NCBI GenBank assembly: GCA_934501535.1
Contig: CAKSUM010000004.1
Coordinates: 62,001 to 126,000 of the forward strand
Source of the DNA: an uncultured Clostridia bacterium
GTDB lineage: Bacteria > Bacillota > Clostridia > UBA1381
Length of the DNA stretch: 64,000 nt
Direction of reading: 5' to 3'
Both the position numbers and the translations under genes were made by a program. Below the pieces are notes generated by a model that saw only the letters and a list, made by a program, of their open reading frames with translations, made no database searches and was not told the DNA's origin. Shown here piece by piece: positions 59,996-64,000 of the stretch (within the stretch, counting starts at the first letter, position 1; the number at the start of each line of letters is the position of its first letter).

Positions 59996-61003
59996 TCATT
60001 CCTTTCCGTGCCGCACGGCACATATGTCACTTTCTATCTGTTTTTTTAATTCGCCGATGTTTTTAAAACTGATTTCTCCGCGGATTTTGCGGATAATCTC
60101 CGCCGTCAGCACCCTGCCGTACAAATCGCCGTCAAAATCGGGGATATGTGCCTCGAAGGTGCGCTTTCCGGCGTTAAACGTCGGGTTTTTTCCTATATTT
60201 ATAACCGCGTCGCGGTCATTGATTTTTCCGTAATAAACGCCGTCGGGAGGGAGTATTTTTTTGGGTGACAGGTCAAAATTGGCTGTGGGAAAGCCCATTT
60301 TTCGTCCGTTCTGCTTGCCGTGCACGATTTTTCCGCGCACGCGGTAAAATCTTCCGCAAAGCTGCGCGGCGGCGGACATGTCCCCGTCTTTTACAAGGCT
60401 GCGTATGGCGGTGCTTTTTATCGGTTCGCCGCCGTCGGTGACAGCCTCCGCGACGATAACGCGCGCCTTTTTCGACAGCAGCTGCGTCAAAATCGCTGCG
60501 TTTCCCTCGGCTCCGCGCCCGAAACGGTAGTCATAGCCGATGACCGCCGTGCCTATTTTCATAATATCCGTCAGCAGACGGGCGAACTCATCGGGTGATT
60601 TTGCGGCGAAGGTGTCGGAAAAATCCGCCGTAATCACAAAATCCGCGCCGCATTGCCCGATAATTTCCAGTTTTTCCGCGAGCGTTGTGAGAACGCCGCC
60701 GCGCGTGCTGCTGCGGATAAGCAGTAATGCGCCCCATTTTCCGCAAGCCTTTGCCAGTTCGAAAAGGCGCATATGACCGCGGTGCACGCCGTCAAAATCG
60801 CCCAGGCATATTGCCGAGCCGCGAATGTCCGGCTCGCCTGCGCCGACGGAGCCGACGCTGTGCGCCGTACCGTCACCGATAAAATCGCGCAGCATTATGC
60901 CGTTTTCCGCGCCGCCGTCATCGGCTGCGCCGTGCACAATATCCGAGGATTTACCTATCGGAATAATTTTATTCTCTTGTTCGCAATATCCGTAAATATC
61001 CAA
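59996..61003 (-). CDS. ribF: Bifunctional riboflavin kinase/FAD synthetase
   Basis: 335 residues. FAD synthetase domain with GDFDGVHRGH, GYDYRFGRGAEG and ISTS-like STAIRSL; the C-terminal flavokinase domain has GRKMGFPTANF and the NIGKNPTF, EAHIPDFDGDLYGR motifs. It makes FMN and FAD. It appears to start with TTG at 61001-61003 (GGTGA five bases upstream), with about 35 extra N-terminal residues compared with typical RibF; an ATG at residue 37 is the alternative. Operon alaS-truB-ribF. Confidence 0.94.
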   Translation of the reverse strand: MDIYGYCEQENKIIPIGKSSDIVHGAADDGGAENGIMLRDFIGDGTAHSVGSVGAGEPDIRGSAICLGDFDGVHRGHMRLFELAKACGKWGALLLIRSSTRGGVLTTLAEKLEIIGQCGADFVITADFSDTFAAKSPDEFARLLTDIMKIGTAVIGYDYRFGRGAEGNAAILTQLLSKKARVIVAEAVTDGGEPIKSTAIRSLVKDGDMSAAAQLCGRFYRVRGKIVHGKQNGRKMGFPTANFDLSPKKILPPDGVYYGKINDRDAVINIGKNPTFNAGKRTFEAHIPDFDGDLYGRVLTAEIIRKIRGEISFKNIGELKKQIESDICAVRHGKE

Positions 61004-61028
61004 CTAAGTCACCACACAATCGGTTGTT

Positions 61029-61910
61029 TCATACCGTCCAGAATGCCTTTTCAAGTGCGAGCGCGCCGCCCGTATACTTCGACAGGCACAAAAATTCGCC
61101 GTTTTCACCGTACACACGGTACATTTCGCCCTCATTTAAGCCGCTGCGGCGGATTTTAACGCCGTTTTTCGCTTTTTCCGCAAGAAAGCTGTTAAGGACA
61201 ACCTTTTTGCAGTCTTTAAACAGCTTATCTACAGGGATTACCGCGCTTTCAAGCGTTCCCGATTCTTTCATTTTCATGAGCTGCTCGGGCGTATATGCGT
61301 CTGCCAATGTAAAATCCGCGCTTTTCGTGCGGACGAGCGTATTCATGTACGCGCCGCAGCCGAGCTTTGCACCGATGTCCTCACAAAGCGTGCGGATATA
61401 CGTGCCCTTTGAACAGGAAACATCGATTGTCACGGTATGATTTTCGGTATCTGTTTCTATTATTTCAATATTATAAATTGTTACGCGCCTTTTTTCGCGC
61501 TCGACGGTAATTCCGCTGCGTGCAAGCTCATACAGCTTTTTTCCGCCCTGTTTTATTGCAGAAAACATAGGCGGAATTTGGTCAATTTCGCCTATGAAAC
61601 TCTTTATTGCATTTTCAATTTCCTCTTTCGACGCCGTGACGGGCTGTTCGGTGAGGATTTCGCCGGACGCGTCCAGTGTGTCGGTGGTCATGCCCAAAAC
61701 GAGCTGTGCGCGGTATGCCTTGTTTGACGCTGTCAGCATATCCGCCGCCTTTGTCGCCCTGCCGATGCAGACCGGAAGAACGCCCGACGCGTCCGGGTCA
61801 AGCGTTCCGGTGTGCCCGACTTTTTTTATCCCGAAAAGCCGCCGCACAAAATACACCATATCGTGTGAAGTTTTGCCGCACGGCTTGTCAATTACTATAA
61901 GTCCGTCCAT
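61029..61910 (-). CDS. truB: tRNA pseudouridine-55 synthase
   Basis: 293 residues. Catalytic D38 in GHTGTLDPDASGVL. It makes pseudouridine 55 in the tRNA T-loop. The ATG abuts the alaS stop codon, and 25 bases separate it from ribF. Confidence 0.97.
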   Translation of the reverse strand: MDGLIVIDKPCGKTSHDMVYFVRRLFGIKKVGHTGTLDPDASGVLPVCIGRATKAADMLTASNKAYRAQLVLGMTTDTLDASGEILTEQPVTASKEEIENAIKSFIGEIDQIPPMFSAIKQGGKKLYELARSGITVEREKRRVTIYNIEIIETDTENHTVTIDVSCSKGTYIRTLCEDIGAKLGCGAYMNTLVRTKSADFTLADAYTPEQLMKMKESGTLESAVIPVDKLFKDCKKVVLNSFLAEKAKNGVKIRRSGLNEGEMYRVYGENGEFLCLSKYTGGALALEKAFWTV

Positions 61911-64000
61911 TTAGCCCAGCTGCGCCTCAATAATTTTTGCCGCCTTTTCAAGCGCCTCATCGATTTTCGACGCGTCCTTGCCGCCGCCCTGCGCCATATC
62001 CGGCTTGCCGCCGCCCGAACCTCCGGCAATTGCCGTGAGTTCTTTTATGACCTTTCCTGCGTGAACGCCTGCCTTAACGGCGTCGGGCGTTGCTGCTGCG
62101 AGGAATACTATTCTTCCGTCGGTTTGTGCCGCGAGAACCGCAATTCCGCTGCCGATTTTTTCTTTAATGCTGTCGCCGAGCGTGCGCAAATCTCCTGCCG
62201 CAAGTCCGTCAACACGTCCCGGCGCAACGGTAATTCCTTTGATTTCAACCGCGTTTTTGAGAACCTCGTCCAGCTTTCCGGACGCCATTTTAGCGTTCAT
62301 GGACTCAATGTTCTTTTTAAGCTCTTTAACCTCCGATGCGGTCTGCTCCGCCTTGCGGTCGATTTCGTTTACGTTGTTGGCTTTAAGCGCCGATGCGCAT
62401 CTTTCGATAAGAGCGTCCTTTGCAGCGATGTAATCAAGCACGCCCTGACCGGTAACCGCCTCGATACGTCTTGTGCCGGCAGCAACGCCGCCCTCCGAAA
62501 TAAGCTTGAACAGTCCTGCGTTTGCCGTGTTTGTAAGATGTGTTCCGCCGCAGAATTCAACCGAGTAGTCGCCCATTGAAACAACGCGTACAACATCGCC
62601 GTATTTTTCGCCGAACTGCGCCTCGGCGCCGAGTTTTTTCGCCTCGTCAATCGGCAGCTCGCGCACCGTTATCGGCATTGCCGCGAGAATTGCGTCATTG
62701 ACCTTTTTCTCTGTAAGTGCAAGCTCGTCCTTTGTCATCGCCTCAAAGTGCGAGAAGTCAAAACGAAGATGCTTTGCGTTGACCTCCGAACCTGCCTGGG
62801 CAACGTGCTCGCCGAGAACCTCTTTGAGCGCCTTGTGCAGAAGGTGAGTCGCGCTGTGATTGCGCGAAATTGCCATTCTGTTCTTTTTGCAGACGGTGAG
62901 AGTTACTTTGTCGCCGGACGAAAAACTGCCCTTTGTCACTTCAACTATATGCATATAAATTCCGTTGCCGTTCTTTTTGGTATCGATAACCTTTGCTTCG
63001 GCGCCGCCCTTCGTGATTTTGCCTATATCGCCAGCCTGACCGCCCATTTCCGCATAAAACGGCGTTTTGTCGGTCACAATGATGCCGGCTGCGCCCTCCT
63101 CGATTTCCGCGGAAACCTCTCCTGCCGCCGCTATGCCGACAATTTCGGAGTCTGCCTCAAGCGATTCATAGCCGACAAATTCGGTCGCCGACGCGTCCTC
63201 GAAGGTGTAGCTTTCGTTATCCTCCCAGCTTGAACCGTCCTTACGTGCGCTGCGCGCCGTTTCCTTCTGAACGGCAAGCTCTTTATCATAGCCCTCGCGG
63301 TCAACGGTAATTCCCTGCTCCGCGCAGATTTCCACGGTCAGGTCGATCGGGAAACCGTAGGTATCGTTCAGCTTGAATGATTTTTCGCCGCTCAAAACCG
63401 TTTCGCCGTTCTTTTTCAGCTCAGCGATGTAATCGTTCAGTATTGCAAGACCGTTATCGATTGTTCTTGCAAATCTGTCCTCTTCAATTCTGATGATTTT
63501 CTTGATGTAATCACGCTTTTCCGCAAGCTCGGGATAGCCCTGCGCCGATTCGTTTATAACGGTATCCGCTACCTCGTACAAAAATTCGCCCTTGATATTA
63601 AGCAGCTTTCCGTGCCGTGCCGCGCGGCGCAAGAGACGTCTTAAAACGTAGCCTCTGCCCTCGTTTGACGGAATTACGCCGTCGGAAACCATCATGACGG
63701 TGCTGCGGATATGGTCGGTGATAACGCGCAGCGATACGTCGGTTTTCGCGTCCTGCTTATAGGTGACGCCGGCAATTTTTGAGATGTGATTCATGATATT
63801 GCGTACGGTGTCAACCTCGAACAGGTTGTCCACGCCCTGCATAACCGCCGCAAGACGTTCAAGACCCATGCCGGTGTCGATGTTCGGGTGCGACAGACGG
63901 TTGTAATTGCCGTCCTCGTCCTTGTCGAACTGCGTGAACACGAGGTTCCATACCTCCATAAAGCGGTCGCAGTCGCAGCCCATGTGACAGTCCGGCCCGC
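61911..64000 (-). CDS. alaS: Alanyl-tRNA synthetase (5' part outside window)
   Basis: The last ~696 codons of AlaRS, so roughly 180 N-terminal residues are beyond base 64000. Visible: end of the aminoacylation core (NIDTGMGLERLAAVMQG), the tRNA-recognition region, the editing domain with HSATHLLH and CGGTHLTNT, and the C-Ala domain with GGSGGGKPDMAQGGGK. It charges tRNA-Ala and clears Ser/Gly mischarges. No damage is seen in the part present. Confidence 0.97.
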   Translation of the reverse strand, partial: GPDCHMGCDCDRFMEVWNLVFTQFDKDEDGNYNRLSHPNIDTGMGLERLAAVMQGVDNLFEVDTVRNIMNHISKIAGVTYKQDAKTDVSLRVITDHIRSTVMMVSDGVIPSNEGRGYVLRRLLRRAARHGKLLNIKGEFLYEVADTVINESAQGYPELAEKRDYIKKIIRIEEDRFARTIDNGLAILNDYIAELKKNGETVLSGEKSFKLNDTYGFPIDLTVEICAEQGITVDREGYDKELAVQKETARSARKDGSSWEDNESYTFEDASATEFVGYESLEADSEIVGIAAAGEVSAEIEEGAAGIIVTDKTPFYAEMGGQAGDIGKITKGGAEAKVIDTKKNGNGIYMHIVEVTKGSFSSGDKVTLTVCKKNRMAISRNHSATHLLHKALKEVLGEHVAQAGSEVNAKHLRFDFSHFEAMTKDELALTEKKVNDAILAAMPITVRELPIDEAKKLGAEAQFGEKYGDVVRVVSMGDYSVEFCGGTHLTNTANAGLFKLISEGGVAAGTRRIEAVTGQGVLDYIAAKDALIERCASALKANNVNEIDRKAEQTASEVKELKKNIESMNAKMASGKLDEVLKNAVEIKGITVAPGRVDGLAAGDLRTLGDSIKEKIGSGIAVLAAQTDGRIVFLAAATPDAVKAGVHAGKVIKELTAIAGGSGGGKPDMAQGGGKDASKIDEALEKAAKIIEAQLG

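Overview
The window looks like chromosomal DNA of a Gram-positive member of the Clostridia (Bacillota). The evidence is the arrangement of core genes (rpsF-ssb-rpsR; carD-ispD-ispF; pth-mfd-PrsA-like foldase; alaS-truB-ribF; a G5/3D-domain protein next to ksgA), strong AGGAGG-type ribosome binding sites, TTGACA-17-TATAAT promoters, lipoprotein, SLH and YkuD cell-wall proteins, and small Clostridia-type proteins such as a DUF6472-like one. Base composition is near 50% GC. Several exported proteins carry copper-amine-oxidase-like 'stalk' domains, as is common in uncultured gut Clostridia. I cannot name a genus. I saw no rRNA, tRNA, prophage or CRISPR array.

Layout. 1-3.0 kb: partial OmpR-type response regulator, short ComEA-like protein, and a DacF-like penicillin-binding protein whose SxxK motif is gone. 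3-7 kb: AraC regulator divergent from a Gfo/Idh/MocA oxidoreductase, a DMT transporter and a 5'-truncated alpha-galactosidase (carbohydrate locus). 7-13.6 kb: stalk-domain surface protein, KsgA, YabE-like G5/3D protein, two small or membrane proteins and a RAYT-type transposase with an altered HUH motif. 13.7-19.6 kb: Ca2+-type P-ATPase, ECF sigma factor with membrane partner, HtrA protease, XRE regulator. 19.6-20.8 kb: S6:S18 leader plus rpsF-ssb-rpsR. 21-30.3 kb: GH106-like hydrolase and a glycogen cluster (glgA, glgP, GH13 amylase). 30.4-33.6 kb: first ferrous-iron operon feoA-feoB with a dus gene. 33.7-38.6 kb: cell-envelope genes (L,D-transpeptidase, SLH-PstS fusion, polysaccharide deacetylase). 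38.7-44.2 kb: gap, DUF1275 protein, ispF/ispD/carD, and a zinc-ribbon/coiled-coil/YARHG protein. 44.3-48.9 kb: DtxR-type regulator divergent from a second iron operon (feoA-feoA-feoB plus two small membrane proteins), with about 0.7 kb of tandem repeats inside it. 49-53.4 kb: NSS symporter, a second array of the same repeat family, NfeD-SPFH-Mrp operon, PspC protein. 53.6-64 kb: 59-aa protein, PrsA-like foldase, mfd, pth, a simple-repeat spacer, a GlmU acetyltransferase domain without the uridyltransferase half, ribF, truB and partial alaS.

The most interesting items are: (1) a repeat family in two arrays 5 kb apart whose hairpin arms vary in a compensating way; (2) two FeoB systems of different architecture, one with a cysteine-rich segment inside FeoB, the other with a separate cysteine-rich membrane partner, a further 44-residue ORF and four alternating DtxR-like half-sites at its promoter; (3) several proteins that keep a fold but have lost a key residue or half (DacF-like, RAYT, alpha-galactosidase, GlmU); and (4) a glycogen synthase with a 98-residue lysine-rich tail. 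All functional statements are read from sequence motifs without database searches.
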